From contig NZ_KQ040778.1 in assembly GCF_000971975.1 (NCBI RefSeq), forward strand, positions 62,001 through 126,000: a stretch of 64,000 nucleotides of DNA. The letters are read 5' to 3'. This stretch comes from Paenibacillus algorifonticola (GTDB lineage Bacteria; Bacillota; Bacilli; Paenibacillales; Paenibacillaceae). The position numbers and the translations under genes were made by a program. This document shows positions 52,956 through 63,408 of the stretch, in pieces. Numbering within the stretch: position 1 is the first letter of the stretch; every line of letters begins with the position of its first letter. The notes beneath the pieces are model-generated. The model was given only the letters and a program-made list of their open reading frames with translations, was not told where the DNA came from and did not search any database.

Positions 52956-54065
52956 ATGAGAGCAAAATGGACAGCTAGAATGAACTATTTAATATTTGCA
53001 GCTATGGTGCTGCTGCTTGCGGCATGCGGCAGCCAGCAGCAGGAAGCGGCAGCGACGAATACGGCGGCATCCGCAGAGGTATCGGCAGCGCCTGCAAGTG
53101 CGGAGCCAGCTTCATCATCTGCGGCGACGGAGCCGGATGCGGATAAATACAAAGGCGTTGTCGTCCACCTTGAGGGCAGCCAGGTCGGCCCTATGATTAT
53201 TGGCAAGGAAAAAGGCTGGTTCGCGGAGGAGCTTGGCAAATACGGTGCAACCGTCGAATTCCAGACGCTGGCAAGCGCGTCCCAATACAATGAGGCATTG
53301 GCGGCAGGCCGGCTGGATATTGTTCGTACAGGCTATATTGGTACGATTACCGCTCAAGCAGCCGACATTGCCTTCAAGTCTCTTGCTGAAGGCAGCAGCG
53401 GAGCGCCTGATGCCATTCTTGTTCCGCAGGCAAGCGGCATTCAATCGATTAAAGATTTGAAGGGCAAAACGATTGCCGTTGCAAAAGGCAGCAGCTCATG
53501 GGGCCTGCTCCAGCATGCGCTCAAGAAAGAAGGCATTTCGCCAGACGATGTCAAGCTGGTTAACCTTCAGCCTGCTGATGCACAGGCGGCGTACCAAGGT
53601 GGACAGGTTGACGCTTGGGTTATTTTTGAACCTTATCGCAGTCAGGAAACGAGCAGCGGCTCATCCCGAATCGTAGCCGAGTCGTCCACAATCGGTTTGT
53701 TTACCCCGGGCTATGTAATTTCCCGAACAGAATTCGCCGACCAATATCCTGAGCTTGTAGAGGCGTTTCTCAAAGCCTACCAAAAATCAATCGACTGGCA
53801 AAAAGCGAATTTGGACGAGGCGGTCGCCCTGAATGCCAAAATCAAAAATGTGAGCGAGGATACGATTCGGGCATCCATGGCGAACCCAAGCTCTGAGCCG
53901 ACTAATCTTCCGATTTCGGAAGAAGCGACTAAATTCCAGCAGGAAACCGCTGACCTCATGTTCGAGCTGGGAGAAATTAAGACGAAGGTAGATGTATCCA
54001 AAGTCATTGATAACACCTTCATTACGAAAACATTGGCAGATATAAAGGCAGACACAAATAAATAA
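52956..54065 (+). CDS. Sulfonate-type ABC transporter substrate-binding lipoprotein
   Basis: AGGAGG precedes the ATG. The N-terminus is a lipoprotein signal with lipobox LLAAC (Cys24), then an Ala/Ser/Glu-rich linker. The mature domain is of the SsuA/NMT1 type (GSQVGPMIIGKEKGWFAEELGKYGATVEF, KTIAVAKGSSSWGLLQHALK, QGGQVDAWVIFEPY). It captures aliphatic sulfonates or similar organosulfur anions outside the membrane and hands them to the permease at 57594. It overlaps the next frame by one base. Confidence 0.9.
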   Translation: MRAKWTARMNYLIFAAMVLLLAACGSQQQEAAATNTAASAEVSAAPASAEPASSSAATEPDADKYKGVVVHLEGSQVGPMIIGKEKGWFAEELGKYGATVEFQTLASASQYNEALAAGRLDIVRTGYIGTITAQAADIAFKSLAEGSSGAPDAILVPQASGIQSIKDLKGKTIAVAKGSSSWGLLQHALKKEGISPDDVKLVNLQPADAQAAYQGGQVDAWVIFEPYRSQETSSGSSRIVAESSTIGLFTPGYVISRTEFADQYPELVEAFLKAYQKSIDWQKANLDEAVALNAKIKNVSEDTIRASMANPSSEPTNLPISEEATKFQQETADLMFELGEIKTKVDVSKVIDNTFITKTLADIKADTNK

Positions 54066-54088
54066 TGCAGGATGGAAGTGACAAAGAC

Positions 54089-55432
54089 ATGAAGCAGTTG
54101 AACGAACAAATGAACCTGGGCGCCTTTGTGTTTACTTTCGGCCATCATTTTGCGGCATGGCGCCATCCGGGTACGGATACGAACGAAATCATCAGTATGG
54201 ATTTTTACAAGGAATTAGCAGCAAGCGCGGAACGGGGCAAGCTGGATATGCTGTTTCTGGCGGATTCCGGATCAATCCCGCTGAGCGATGCGGAATCGAG
54301 CGCCCGCTTCGTCTACCCGGAAGCGACTGCCGTGCTTGGCGCGCTCGCTGCGATCACGGATAAAATTGGCATCGCGGCAACTGTATCGACGACATTCAAT
54401 GATCCTTACAATGTTGCACGTCGGTTTTCGACGCTGGATCATCTCAGCAAAGGGCGCGCTGCTTGGAATGTGGTCACCTCGACCAAGGAGGGCGACGCGC
54501 TGAATTACAGCATGGAGAAGCTGCCGGAGCACGGCAGCAGGTATGAAAGAGCGCGCGAATTTCTAGATGTTACAAATGCGCTATGGGACAGCTGGGAGGA
54601 TGACGCCCTTCTATGGGACAAGAAAGCAGGCTTGTTTGCTGACAAGGAGAAGGTGCATTTGCTTGAGCACCGCGGCGAGTCCTTCTCGGTGCTTGGACCG
54701 CTTAATATTCCAAGGTCCCCCCAAGGTCGTCCGGTCATTATTCAGGCAGGGACCTCTCCTGCCGGATCACGATTCGCAGCAAGCGGGGCGGATGTTATCT
54801 TTACAGCATGCGAGGATAAAGACGAAGCGATCCGCTTTTATAAGCATGTGAAGGGGCTGCTGCCCGAATTCGGGAGAGAGGTTGGCGAGGTGAAAATATT
54901 GCCCGGCCTGATGTATTTTGTAGGTGCGACCGAAGCGGAGGCAAAGGCGAAGGAAGAGGAGTTTTACGAGCTGATATTGCCATCAGCCGGTGTCACGTAT
55001 TTATCGCGAATGCTGAATGTGGATTTATCGGGCTATTCCATTGATGAGCAGCTGCCGGATATCCCGCTTGAGGGCAATACTAGCCGGGCGAAAATCATCA
55101 TGGAGACGGCGCGGAGAACGAAGCAGACGATCCGCGAGCTTGGCTTGCATTTTGCCGTAGCCCGTGGACATATGAAGGTGCGAGGCACGCCGGAGCAAAT
55201 TGCCGATGTCATGGAGGATTGGTTCCGCAGCGCTGCCTGCGACGGCTTCAACATTATGCCGCCGCTGCTGCCGGGAGGCATGGGAGAATTTGTCGATCAG
55301 GTTGTTCCCGTCCTGCAGCGCAGAGGCTTGTTCCGCACGGAATACTCGGGAAATACGCTGCGGGACCATCTGGGGCTCAGCCGTCCAATCAGCCAATTCG
55401 CAGCAAGCGTCGAGACGGCGAAGGAGGGATAG
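54089..55432 (+). CDS. FMN-dependent monooxygenase, NtaA/SnaA/DszA type (1)
   Basis: It is a luciferase-like flavin monooxygenase of about 447 residues ([58 protein letters not shown]). These motifs match the NtaA/SnaA/DszA/DmoA branch, which cleaves C-S or C-N bonds using FMNH2 from a separate reductase; no reductase is seen nearby. ATG 54089 has GGAAG 10 nt upstream; ATG 54065, overlapping the previous stop, is possible. With the transporter it likely oxidises the imported organosulfur compound. Confidence 0.9.
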   Translation: MKQLNEQMNLGAFVFTFGHHFAAWRHPGTDTNEIISMDFYKELAASAERGKLDMLFLADSGSIPLSDAESSARFVYPEATAVLGALAAITDKIGIAATVSTTFNDPYNVARRFSTLDHLSKGRAAWNVVTSTKEGDALNYSMEKLPEHGSRYERAREFLDVTNALWDSWEDDALLWDKKAGLFADKEKVHLLEHRGESFSVLGPLNIPRSPQGRPVIIQAGTSPAGSRFAASGADVIFTACEDKDEAIRFYKHVKGLLPEFGREVGEVKILPGLMYFVGATEAEAKAKEEEFYELILPSAGVTYLSRMLNVDLSGYSIDEQLPDIPLEGNTSRAKIIMETARRTKQTIRELGLHFAVARGHMKVRGTPEQIADVMEDWFRSAACDGFNIMPPLLPGGMGEFVDQVVPVLQRRGLFRTEYSGNTLRDHLGLSRPISQFAASVETAKEG

Positions 55433-55438
55433 CTGAAA

Positions 55439-56788
55439 ATGAGCGATACGCCAAAACAATTAAAGCTGGGCTTATTTATTCAAAGCACGGGGCATCACGC
55501 CGCTGCATGGAGGCATCCTGAGACAGCTACGCTCCAAAGCCACAACGTTCACTATTATCAACAGCTCGCCAAGACGGCAGAGCGAGGGAAGTTTGATCTG
55601 CTGTTTCTGGCCGATGATCTTGCCGTTCCGCTGCCCTACAAATCGGCATTAACCGATCGCTACGGCAAGCTGGAGCCGCTGACGCTGCTGTCGAACCTGG
55701 CTGCCGTTACGGAGCATATCGGTCTGGCGGCTACCTTTTCGACTACCTTTAACGAGCCCTATCATGCTGCGCGCAAATTCGCATCCCTTGATCATATTAG
55801 CGATGGCAGGGCGGCCTGGAACGTCGTAACGTCGGCGCTGAATGACGAAGCCCACAATTTTGGCCAGGATGAAATTCTCGATCATGAGCTTCGTTATGAG
55901 CGGGCGGATGAATTTTTCCAGGTGGCGTCCGGTTTATGGGATAGCTGGGATGAGGATGCGGTGCAGGCGGATAAGGAAAGCGGCGAGTATTTTGACTTGG
56001 ATAAAGTGCATGTGCTGAACCATCAAGGGACATTTTTCTCCGTACAGGGGCCGCTGAATGTAGCTCGCCCCGTACAAGGTCGTCCGGTCATTATTCAGGC
56101 GGGATCATCCGGAACCGGGCAGCAGTTCGCAGCGAAAAATGCCGATGTCGTATTCACGGTGCAAAATCATTTGGACAGCGCAAAGAAGTTTTACCAGCAA
56201 GTAAAAGAACTCGCGGAAACACATGGTCGCTCCCGCGATGACATTAAAATATTGCCCGGCTTGTTCCCCATTATCGGGGACACACAAGAGGAAGCCGAAG
56301 CGAACTACCAGCAGCTTCAACAGCTGGTGGACCGCAAAATCGGCACCGCCTTGCTAGGCGGCGTATTAGATAATATTGATCTTTCGGGCTATGCCGACGA
56401 CGAACCGTTTCCTGAGCTGCAGGAGGCTGGCGGCACTCGCAGCCGTTTTCAGCTGGTGATGGAGACGGCTAGAAGAGAAGGCTTGACGGTGAGGGAAGTC
56501 TATTTGCGGTTTGCTTCGGCAAGGGGCCATCTTACCGTGATTGGAACGCCCGAGCAAATTGCCGACCAGATGGAACTCTGGCTGCGTGAAGGGGCTGCTG
56601 ACGGTTTTAACATTATGCCGCCTTACATGCCTGGCGGTCTGGATATTTTTGTGGAGAAGGTTATCCCGGTGCTCCAGCAGCGCGGCTTGTTCCGCACGGA
56701 ATATGAAGGCGGCACCTTGCGCGAAAACTTGGGACTGCGTCGTCCTGCCAGCCGCTATGCCCGGCAAGAAAGCGGCGTGGACGTATGA
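55439..56788 (+). CDS. FMN-dependent monooxygenase, NtaA/SnaA/DszA type (2)
   Basis: Paralogue of the preceding enzyme, 449 residues, with the same landmarks ([61 protein letters not shown]). AAGGAGG lies 11 nt before ATG 55439. Two related monooxygenases in tandem may act in sequence or on different substrates. The stop overlaps the ATPase start by 4 bp. Confidence 0.9.
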   Translation: MSDTPKQLKLGLFIQSTGHHAAAWRHPETATLQSHNVHYYQQLAKTAERGKFDLLFLADDLAVPLPYKSALTDRYGKLEPLTLLSNLAAVTEHIGLAATFSTTFNEPYHAARKFASLDHISDGRAAWNVVTSALNDEAHNFGQDEILDHELRYERADEFFQVASGLWDSWDEDAVQADKESGEYFDLDKVHVLNHQGTFFSVQGPLNVARPVQGRPVIIQAGSSGTGQQFAAKNADVVFTVQNHLDSAKKFYQQVKELAETHGRSRDDIKILPGLFPIIGDTQEEAEANYQQLQQLVDRKIGTALLGGVLDNIDLSGYADDEPFPELQEAGGTRSRFQLVMETARREGLTVREVYLRFASARGHLTVIGTPEQIADQMELWLREGAADGFNIMPPYMPGGLDIFVEKVIPVLQQRGLFRTEYEGGTLRENLGLRRPASRYARQESGVDV

Positions 56789-57555
56789 GCGGTAGCGGCA
56801 AGCTGGAATTGATTGCGGTGGACAAAAGCTTCAGGGCGGAAAAGCAGAATCATGTGCTCGCTGACATTCATTTGAGTCTGAGTCCCGGCGAATTTGTTAC
56901 CATCATCGGGCCGAGCGGCTGCGGCAAAAGCACGCTGCTCAAAATTATCGCCGGACTCGATGCCGATTACGAGGGGGCCGTGCTGCTGGGTGGTGTGGAT
57001 GCGGGCAAGCCCAGCCGTGATAAAGGGTTTATTTTTCAAGAGCATCGCCTTTTCCCATGGCTTACGGTGGAGCGGAATATTGCCGCTAATCAATCGCTAA
57101 GAAATAAAGAGGTTCGCGGGCAGGTGGATGCGATGATTAAGCTGGTGCGTTTAGAAGGTTTTGAGAAGGCGTATCCGAAGGAGCTGTCTGGCGGGATGTC
57201 CCAGCGGGTCGCTATTGCCAGGGCACTTATGCAAAGCCCGCAGGTGCTTCTGCTCGATGAGCCCTTCGGCGCGCTCGACGCCTTCACCCGCACGCATATG
57301 CAGGAAGCGCTGCTGGACATTTGGCGCAATAATCGGGCGACGATGCTGCTCGTCACTCATGATATCGACGAAGCGGTGTTTTTATCCGAAAGAATCGTCG
57401 TGATGGATGCTCGTCCAGGCCGAATCAAGCAGATTGTTCGCAATGATCTGCCCTATCCGCGCACGAGGCATAGTCCGGGCTTTCAGGAGCTGCGTTCCCA
57501 GGTCATGCGAGCGCTGGAGAAGCAGGAGGAGCCAGAGGAAAACTGGGTCATATAA
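56785..57555 (+). CDS. ssuB: Sulfonate-type ABC transporter ATP-binding protein
   Basis: The 256-residue ATPase has Walker [11 protein letters not shown]-loop FQEHRLFPW, signature LSGGMSQR, Walker [12 protein letters not shown] and switch VTHD. The FQEHRLFPW and RPGRI segments are typical of the nitrate/sulfonate/taurine (SsuB/TauB) group. It powers the permease encoded next and overlaps the upstream monooxygenase (ATGA). Confidence 0.9.
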   Translation: MSGSGKLELIAVDKSFRAEKQNHVLADIHLSLSPGEFVTIIGPSGCGKSTLLKIIAGLDADYEGAVLLGGVDAGKPSRDKGFIFQEHRLFPWLTVERNIAANQSLRNKEVRGQVDAMIKLVRLEGFEKAYPKELSGGMSQRVAIARALMQSPQVLLLDEPFGALDAFTRTHMQEALLDIWRNNRATMLLVTHDIDEAVFLSERIVVMDARPGRIKQIVRNDLPYPRTRHSPGFQELRSQVMRALEKQEEPEENWVI

Positions 57556-57593
57556 AGCTATAGGCATCGTGATACCAACATGAAGGAGATATT

Positions 57594-58358
57594 ATGAAAC
57601 AATTAGGAAAATGGTGGAAAGGGGCTGTAATCCCGGTCAGCGTGCTGCTTCTATGGCAGTGGGCATCTTGGTCGGGAGCGGCAGATCCTAAGCTTTTTCC
57701 AGCTCCAAGCTCAATCTTTGGGGATCTGTACACGATGCTCCTGTCAGGGGAATTGTTCTATCATATCCGCATTAGCGTCGTGCGCGCCGCGCTCGGCTTT
57801 TTATTGGGAGGGAGCTTGGGGCTGCTTATTGGCTTATTGGTTGGCATGTATGTAAAAGTCGAGGAATTGGTTGATCCAACCGTACAGATGCTGCGGACCG
57901 TGCCTTTGCTCTCGATTACCCCTTTGTTCATTTTGTGGTTTGGCTTTGGCGAGCTGTCCAAGGTGCTGTTGATTGCAATGGGAGCGTTTTTTCCGCTGTA
58001 TGTGAACACCTTTCTCGGTGTCAGGGGTGTCGATAAAAAGCTGTTCGACGTAGCGCGCGTCCTTGAGTTCAGCCGTTACAAGCAGGTGACGAAGCTGATG
58101 CTCCCTGCCGCCTTGCCCAACGTCCTGCTGGGCCTTCGTCTGTCGCTCAGCATCGCATGGCTGTGCCTCGTTGTAGCTGAATTAATGGGAGCCGACAGCG
58201 GCGTCGGCTATCTGATTCAGGATGCCCGATCATATGTGCGGACAGGCGCTGTGTTCGTTGGCATTTTCGTGTTCGCCGCTGTCGGCAAGCTGGCTGATTC
58301 AGCTGTACGATTGCTGGAGCGCAGACTGCTGAAATGGCAGGATAACTACCGGGGATAA
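57594..58358 (+). CDS. ssuC: Sulfonate-type ABC transporter permease
   Basis: The 254-residue protein has about six membrane helices and the BPD-type EAA loop (LEFSRYKQVTKLMLPAALPNVLLGLRLSLSIAW), as in SsuC/TauC. GGAGATATT precedes the ATG. Together with the lipoprotein at 52956 and the ATPase it completes the importer; the order binding protein - enzymes - ATPase - permease is compact and suggests one transcript. Confidence 0.9.
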   Translation: MKQLGKWWKGAVIPVSVLLLWQWASWSGAADPKLFPAPSSIFGDLYTMLLSGELFYHIRISVVRAALGFLLGGSLGLLIGLLVGMYVKVEELVDPTVQMLRTVPLLSITPLFILWFGFGELSKVLLIAMGAFFPLYVNTFLGVRGVDKKLFDVARVLEFSRYKQVTKLMLPAALPNVLLGLRLSLSIAWLCLVVAELMGADSGVGYLIQDARSYVRTGAVFVGIFVFAAVGKLADSAVRLLERRLLKWQDNYRG

Positions 58359-58470
58359 TGTGAAAAAATAGCCCATACTGCTCATTCGTCCCGCAAATCA
58401 GTTATAATAAAACGATAGCAACGCGGAATATACGGCCCTTCGGAGCTGGAGACGAAAAGGACGATGAGAG

Positions 58471-59943
58471 ATGGGAAGAGAGCTGGTAATCGGGCTTGAT
58501 CTGGGGACAACCAGCGTGAAAGCTTGTATTTTTGATCGAAATGGCCATTTGGTTGCAGATGTTGAGAAAATGAACACCTTCCACTATCCGCAGCAGGGCT
58601 GGGTGGAGCAGAACCCGGCGGACATCGAGCGCTCGGCCGTGCTCGCGGTCAGAGAAGCGATTGAGAAGGCGGAGGTACAGGAAGGCGAGCTGCTGGCGCT
58701 CGGTTTTTCGGCGGCGATGCATGCGATTCTGACGCTGGACGCTGACGGGAGGCCGACTTCTCCGGCGATTATTTGGGCGGATGGAAGAAGCGCAGGCCAG
58801 GCGGAAGCGATGCTGGAAGCAAATGGGGAGCAGGTGTATAAGGCGACGGGAACGCCGATTCACCCGATGACGCCGCTGATGAAGCTGCTGTGGATGAAAG
58901 AAAATAACTACGAGCCTTATGAGCAAGCGAGCTATTTCATGTCGATTAAGGAATATTTGCTTTACTGCTGGTTTGGCAAACGTAAAATCGATTATGCGAT
59001 GGCCTCGGCAACCGGCTTGTTCAATCCGGCGAAGCTGGACTGGGAGCCGGAGCTGCTGGCGTTAACAGGCATTACGGCAGAGCAGCTGTCCGAAATCGTG
59101 CCGCCAACGGAAATCCTCTCTGGGCTGAAAGCGGATATTGCTGCGCAAATGGGTGTCCCAGCGAACCTGCCCTTTGCGATTGGATCTGCGGATGGGCAGC
59201 TGTCGAACCTCGGCATCGGCGCGATTCTTCCCGGCGAGGTTGCCGTATCTGTAGGGACGAGCGGAGCAATCCGCCAGCTTACGCATCAGGCGAAGGTGAG
59301 CGATAGCCGCGAGACGTTCTGCTACTCTTTTACGAAGGATACGTATATCGTGGGCGGCCCGACGAATAATGGCGGCATTGCGCTGCAATGGCTGAAGGAT
59401 ACGCTGAATTATGAAGGCGGCTACGAGGCTTTTCTGGCTGAGGCTGAGAAGATTGCTCCCGGCGCGGACGGCCTGCTCTTCCTGCCTTATCTTAACGGCG
59501 AACGGGCGCCGTTGTGGAACCAGCGGGCGAAGGGCAATTTCTACGGCTTAACGATGACCCATGAGCGGGCGCACTGGATTCGCGCGGTGCTGGAGGGGGT
59601 TACGTTCAACCTGTATCAAATCGGCAAGGCGCTGGAGAAGCTGGCGGGCGCGCCGCAGAAAATGTATGTGAACGGCGGGCTGTCCCGCTCGCCGCTCTGG
59701 CTGCAAATGATGGCTGATATTTTCGATGCGGAAATATACGTCTCGGAAAACCATCACAGCGCCGCATGGGGCGCCGCTTGGACCGCTCTGGTAGCCGCAG
59801 GGCATGCAAACTCCTATGAGGAAATTAAGCAGCATATTCCAATGGACAAGCCTGTTGTTCCGAACCCGGAGACGAGCAAGCGCTACAAAGAAATTTATGC
59901 GAACTATGAAAAGCTGGCGAAAACGATGGCTGCCTTTTTCTAA
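58471..59943 (+). CDS. gntK: Gluconokinase (FGGY family)
   Basis: The 490-residue sugar kinase opens with GLDLGTTSVKACIFD (phosphate loop) and has GWVEQNP, AAMHAI, the central SVGTSGAIR and the late YVNGGLSRSPLWLQMMADIF. The motifs fit Bacillus-type GntK, which phosphorylates D-gluconate to 6-phosphogluconate. It stands alone, without gntP, gntZ or gntR, so the substrate could be a related acid sugar. A strong terminator follows. Confidence 0.85.
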   Translation: MGRELVIGLDLGTTSVKACIFDRNGHLVADVEKMNTFHYPQQGWVEQNPADIERSAVLAVREAIEKAEVQEGELLALGFSAAMHAILTLDADGRPTSPAIIWADGRSAGQAEAMLEANGEQVYKATGTPIHPMTPLMKLLWMKENNYEPYEQASYFMSIKEYLLYCWFGKRKIDYAMASATGLFNPAKLDWEPELLALTGITAEQLSEIVPPTEILSGLKADIAAQMGVPANLPFAIGSADGQLSNLGIGAILPGEVAVSVGTSGAIRQLTHQAKVSDSRETFCYSFTKDTYIVGGPTNNGGIALQWLKDTLNYEGGYEAFLAEAEKIAPGADGLLFLPYLNGERAPLWNQRAKGNFYGLTMTHERAHWIRAVLEGVTFNLYQIGKALEKLAGAPQKMYVNGGLSRSPLWLQMMADIFDAEIYVSENHHSAAWGAAWTALVAAGHANSYEEIKQHIPMDKPVVPNPETSKRYKEIYANYEKLAKTMAAFF

Positions 59944-59988
59944 AGGTCTGTCTAACTAAGTCTCATAATCGAGTAGGCTTGAGCAGCT

Positions 59989-60044
59989 AAAAAAAATCAA
60001 GCCCTGGCAGTTGTGAGTGATCACTGCTAGGGCTTGATTTTTTT
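59989..60044. terminator. Bidirectional terminator after gluconokinase
   Basis: AAATCAAGCCCT pairs with AGGGCTTGATTT, with CAGT/ACTG also pairing inside; poly-A flanks one side and poly-T the other. It serves both convergent genes. Confidence 0.9.
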
Positions 60045-60082
60045 ATTTAAATCGTAATGCCTCGAAAGGACGGCAAAGCCGT

Positions 60083-61279
60083 TTACGCTTTATTCAGCGA
60101 ATAGCTGTAAGTGTAGCTTTTGCCATCGAGGGCGCTGCGGTAAGAGAAGCTGAGCACGCCTTTGGACGTTTCACCTGTGAAAGCCAGCTCATCGCCATGA
60201 TAAGGGATGTCGTTCATTTCGGCGTACTCCTGCTCGGCAGTGGACAGGAACTGTTTATACAGAAGCGTAGCGGTGCCCGTCTTCAAATCGACTAAAGTGA
60301 GCAGCCCTGTTTTGTTAGGACGAATAATAAGGTAGCCTTGGCCCATGCCAAGTACGGCATACACTTCATCTTTGCCACCCAGCTTGGGCAGGTCATATTC
60401 CTCCAGCGTAGCTCCGCTGCTGTCCAGCAGCGATAACGTTTTGCCATCCGTCAGCAAAGGATTATTGTTCATAGCAACAATGTTAGGCTCATAGCGCTGG
60501 TAATACTGCGCCGTCGCCTGCTTGACGAGCTTATTATCTTTAATATAGGCGGCGTGGGAGCGATATTGAATGCCGGGCTCCCCATAGTTGAAGAGAACGG
60601 TTACCATGAGGCCATTTGTTCCGATCACTTTGGTCGAAATGCCCCAGTAGCCGGAAAGCTCCGGATCTATGTTAAGCTTGCCTGCAGGCTTGGGAATATC
60701 AGATTTGCCCAGCGCCGTATAAAGATTGCCGGTTGCCGGATCGATCCATACTGCGCCTGACTGCATGCTGCCGCCCGTTTGATAAATGACCTTCTGGTTA
60801 ATGCCGACCGTATTCTCGGCTTGCTTCCACGTCACGCTTGCTCCAATGGATTCGGAGAAAAAACGCAGCGGCACGTACACATGGCCTTTAATCACTTGAA
60901 GAGGGGTAAGCAGCTTGATCTTTTTGCCGTTATTGATCGCCTCTGTAGAGCCGACCTTTAACGTAATCAGATGTCCCGGATAGCTCATGGTGACGGTTTT
61001 GGCCGCTGCGTTCCATGACACCATAGCTCCGAGCAGCTCGCCAACCTCACGAAGCGGCATATACACCGAATTTTGCGATATAAAAGGGGCTGATTCGGTC
61101 AAATGCGAATTGCCGTTGACCTTAAGCGTTATTTTCTTGGCGGCTGTCGTAGCCGCTGCCGCTGTTATGTAATCACTGCTGTTAGCTGGAAGCGCTGCTG
61201 ATGCAAGAGGCGCTCCTATTAACGAAGCAGCGAGACTGATTGCCGGAATGATCGTAAAAGCGGTGCGAAAACGTTTCAT
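60083..61279 (-). CDS. Secreted stalk-domain protein (copper amine oxidase N-like)
   Basis: The start is ATG at 61279, with AGGAGG just upstream on the minus strand. Residues 1-30 are a signal peptide (MKRFRTAFTIIPAISLAASL). Residues about 45-160 are two copper-amine-oxidase-N/stalk units (KVNGNSHLTESAPFISQNSVYMPLREVGELLGAMVSWN; GHVYVPLRFFSESIGASVTW). The rest is a beta-rich domain resembling repeated blades (GQGYLIIRPNK). Such stalk proteins are abundant in Paenibacillus and hold surface domains; no enzyme site is seen. Confidence 0.85.
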   Translation of the reverse strand: MKRFRTAFTIIPAISLAASLIGAPLASAALPANSSDYITAAAATTAAKKITLKVNGNSHLTESAPFISQNSVYMPLREVGELLGAMVSWNAAAKTVTMSYPGHLITLKVGSTEAINNGKKIKLLTPLQVIKGHVYVPLRFFSESIGASVTWKQAENTVGINQKVIYQTGGSMQSGAVWIDPATGNLYTALGKSDIPKPAGKLNIDPELSGYWGISTKVIGTNGLMVTVLFNYGEPGIQYRSHAAYIKDNKLVKQATAQYYQRYEPNIVAMNNNPLLTDGKTLSLLDSSGATLEEYDLPKLGGKDEVYAVLGMGQGYLIIRPNKTGLLTLVDLKTGTATLLYKQFLSTAEQEYAEMNDIPYHGDELAFTGETSKGVLSFSYRSALDGKSYTYSYSLNKA

Positions 61280-61503
61280 CCTTATTCCTCCTGTTAAGGT
61301 TGCTGTTATTGCCATGCCTTCTAAGCTTAGTCTAAAATTAAAGACGCAGCCACACTACAAATAGTTACAATTTTGGCTGAATAAATTTCGATTTTGTTGT
61401 CGCACGTGATGAAGGAATTAACGCCTTCCAAGTGGAATTCATGTATAATGGCTTTGAAGCAATGGCTATCATTAGCATAAATAGTTATTCGGAGGTATCG
61501 TAT

Positions 61504-62307
61504 ATGACGGAAGTGGCTTTATGGCCAGATTCAGCTTATGAAAATGTGGAAGGTGAGCGCCCGTATTTAGTGCCTCATCTCATCCGGTCGGACAAGCCTT
61601 TAGCAGCAGTTATCGTGCTTCCAGGCGGCGGATACGGCTATCGCGCCGACCATGAAGGCGAGCCGATTGCAAAGTGGCTGAATGATTTGGGCTTGCATGC
61701 GTTTGTTCTTCATTACCGTGTAGCTCCGCATAAGCATCCTATTCCGCTCGGTGACGCGAAGCGCGCGATGCGGATCGTCAGAAGCCGGGCAGCTGAATTC
61801 GGCATTGATCCCGCACGTATCGGCATACTGGGCTTCTCGGCTGGCGGTCATCTGGCCTCCACAGCAGGCACGCATTTTGATGCCGGAGACAGCAGCAGTT
61901 CCGATCCGATCGAACGCGCAAGCAGCCGTCCGGATGCGATGGTACTGTGTTATCCGGTTATTTCGCTAGGAGAGTTCCGTCACCATGGCTCACTTGTCAA
62001 TTTGCTTGGAGAGGATGCGCCTGAGGAGCTTCGCAGGGAGCTGTCGAGCGAGCTGCAAGTAACGGAGCAGACACCGCCGACCTTCCTCTGGCATGCGGCC
62101 GATGACGGCGCCGTTCCGGTTCAGAACAGCTTAATGTTTGCTGCGGCGCTTGCGAACAAGGGCGTGCCGTACGAAATACACATCTATGAGAGCGGCGGAC
62201 ATGGCATTGGTCTTGCCTATGATCATCCTGAAGCCCATACTTGGACTTTATGCTGCGGCAACTGGCTTAAAAAACGCGGCTTTACGGAAGAAGCAGACGT
62301 ACAATAA
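61504..62307 (+). CDS. Alpha/beta hydrolase (carbohydrate or acetyl esterase type)
   Basis: GGAGG 8 nt upstream of ATG 61504 decides the start. The 267-residue protein has an oxyanion-hole segment (LPGGGYGYRADHEGEP), nucleophile motif GFSAGG, catalytic Asp in HAADDGAVP and His in GGHGIGL. It resembles BD-FAE/xylan-esterase-type hydrolases that remove acyl groups from sugars. An extended -10 element (TGTATAAT, about 61441-61448) lies about 55 bp upstream. There is no signal peptide, so it acts in the cytoplasm. Confidence 0.85.
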   Translation: MTEVALWPDSAYENVEGERPYLVPHLIRSDKPLAAVIVLPGGGYGYRADHEGEPIAKWLNDLGLHAFVLHYRVAPHKHPIPLGDAKRAMRIVRSRAAEFGIDPARIGILGFSAGGHLASTAGTHFDAGDSSSSDPIERASSRPDAMVLCYPVISLGEFRHHGSLVNLLGEDAPEELRRELSSELQVTEQTPPTFLWHAADDGAVPVQNSLMFAAALANKGVPYEIHIYESGGHGIGLAYDHPEAHTWTLCCGNWLKKRGFTEEADVQ

Positions 62308-62348
62308 CAATAGCTTCAATAGCGAACAGCATGAGTGCAGCAGCAGGG

Positions 62349-62475
62349 CGTAGGAGCGAATAAACCGTTCATTCTAACGATTGCTCCTAAGGGCCTGCTG
62401 GCCTGCTGCTATTGGCTTGGGCGTTTGCTGCAGCAGCAGGTACAGGGTCTCCGGGAAAATCCGGAGACCTTTTAT
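62349..62475 (+). terminator. Two hairpins after the hydrolase gene
   Basis: The first pairs TAGGAGCGA with TTGCTCCTA (about 62351-62391). The second (62446-62474) pairs GGTCTCCGG with CCGGAGACC and ends in TTTTAT; it is a good intrinsic terminator that isolates the SDR gene. Confidence 0.75.
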
Positions 62476-62507
62476 ACTATATAGATAGAGAAGCGGAGCT
62501 GAGAAGC

Positions 62508-63371
62508 ATGATGCAAATGCGAGGGAAAATCGTACTTGTTACCGGAGCAAATGCGGGTATGGGATTGGCATCAGCTACGGAGCTGGCGAAGGCTGGCGCG
62601 GACGTCATTATGGCTTGCCGCAGCTTGGAGCGCGGAGAAGCCGCGAGGCAGCAGGCGCTTGCTGCAAGCGGAGCCTCTCATATTGAATTGATGGCATGCG
62701 ATTTAGGAGATTTTGCGAGCATACTAGCCTTTTGCGAAGCTTTCAAGCAGCGGTACGACCGGCTGGATGTGCTGCTAAACAATGCAGGCGTTGTATCGCT
62801 GAAACGCGAGCTAACCAAAGATGGTTATGAAAGCATGATCGGCGTCAATCATCTAGGCCATTTTTTACTGACGACATCGTTGTTGGAGCTGCTGGAGCGA
62901 TCGCCTCAGGGCAGAGTGGTCAATGTATCCTCGGGTGCATATAAAGCGGGAAAAATCCATTTTGAAGATATCAATCTGTCTCGGGGCTTTAGTGTAGTAA
63001 AGGGTTATGCCCAATCGAAGCTGGCAAACATATTGTTCACCAAGGAACTGGCTAGGCGGCTCGCGCATACGAGGGTGACGGTTAATTGTCTGCATCCAGG
63101 AGCAGTAGGAACGTCGCTCGGCGTTAACCGCCAGACGGGATTTGGCAAAAGCATGCATGCGCTGCTGCGGCCTTTTTTCTTGACTTCGCTGCAGGGCGCG
63201 CAGACGGCGCTGTATTTGGCGAGCTCGGAGGAAGGCGGAGCGTTAAGCGGGCACTATTTTTATAAGCAAAAAAGGGAGGAAGTGTCTTCAAAAGCAAAGG
63301 ATGAGCAAGCTGCCAAGCGGCTGTGGGAATGGAGCGAGCAGCAGGTTGACCAAGGAAGGCGTGCGAAATAA
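62508..63371 (+). CDS. Short-chain dehydrogenase/reductase
   Basis: From ATG 62508 the 287-residue protein has the Rossmann motif TGANAGMG, NNAGVV, a Ser in VNVSSGA and the catalytic YAQSK. The layout resembles retinol-dehydrogenase/WW-oxidoreductase-type SDRs (AKAGADVIMACRSLERGE, LHPGAVGTSLG). The substrate is unknown. GGAG lies about 10 nt upstream. Confidence 0.85.
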   Translation: MMQMRGKIVLVTGANAGMGLASATELAKAGADVIMACRSLERGEAARQQALAASGASHIELMACDLGDFASILAFCEAFKQRYDRLDVLLNNAGVVSLKRELTKDGYESMIGVNHLGHFLLTTSLLELLERSPQGRVVNVSSGAYKAGKIHFEDINLSRGFSVVKGYAQSKLANILFTKELARRLAHTRVTVNCLHPGAVGTSLGVNRQTGFGKSMHALLRPFFLTSLQGAQTALYLASSEEGGALSGHYFYKQKREEVSSKAKDEQAAKRLWEWSEQQVDQGRRAK

Positions 63372-63408
63372 AGCGAGATGGGGGGCGTTATGGTGGGAGG
63401 TTGTTTGA

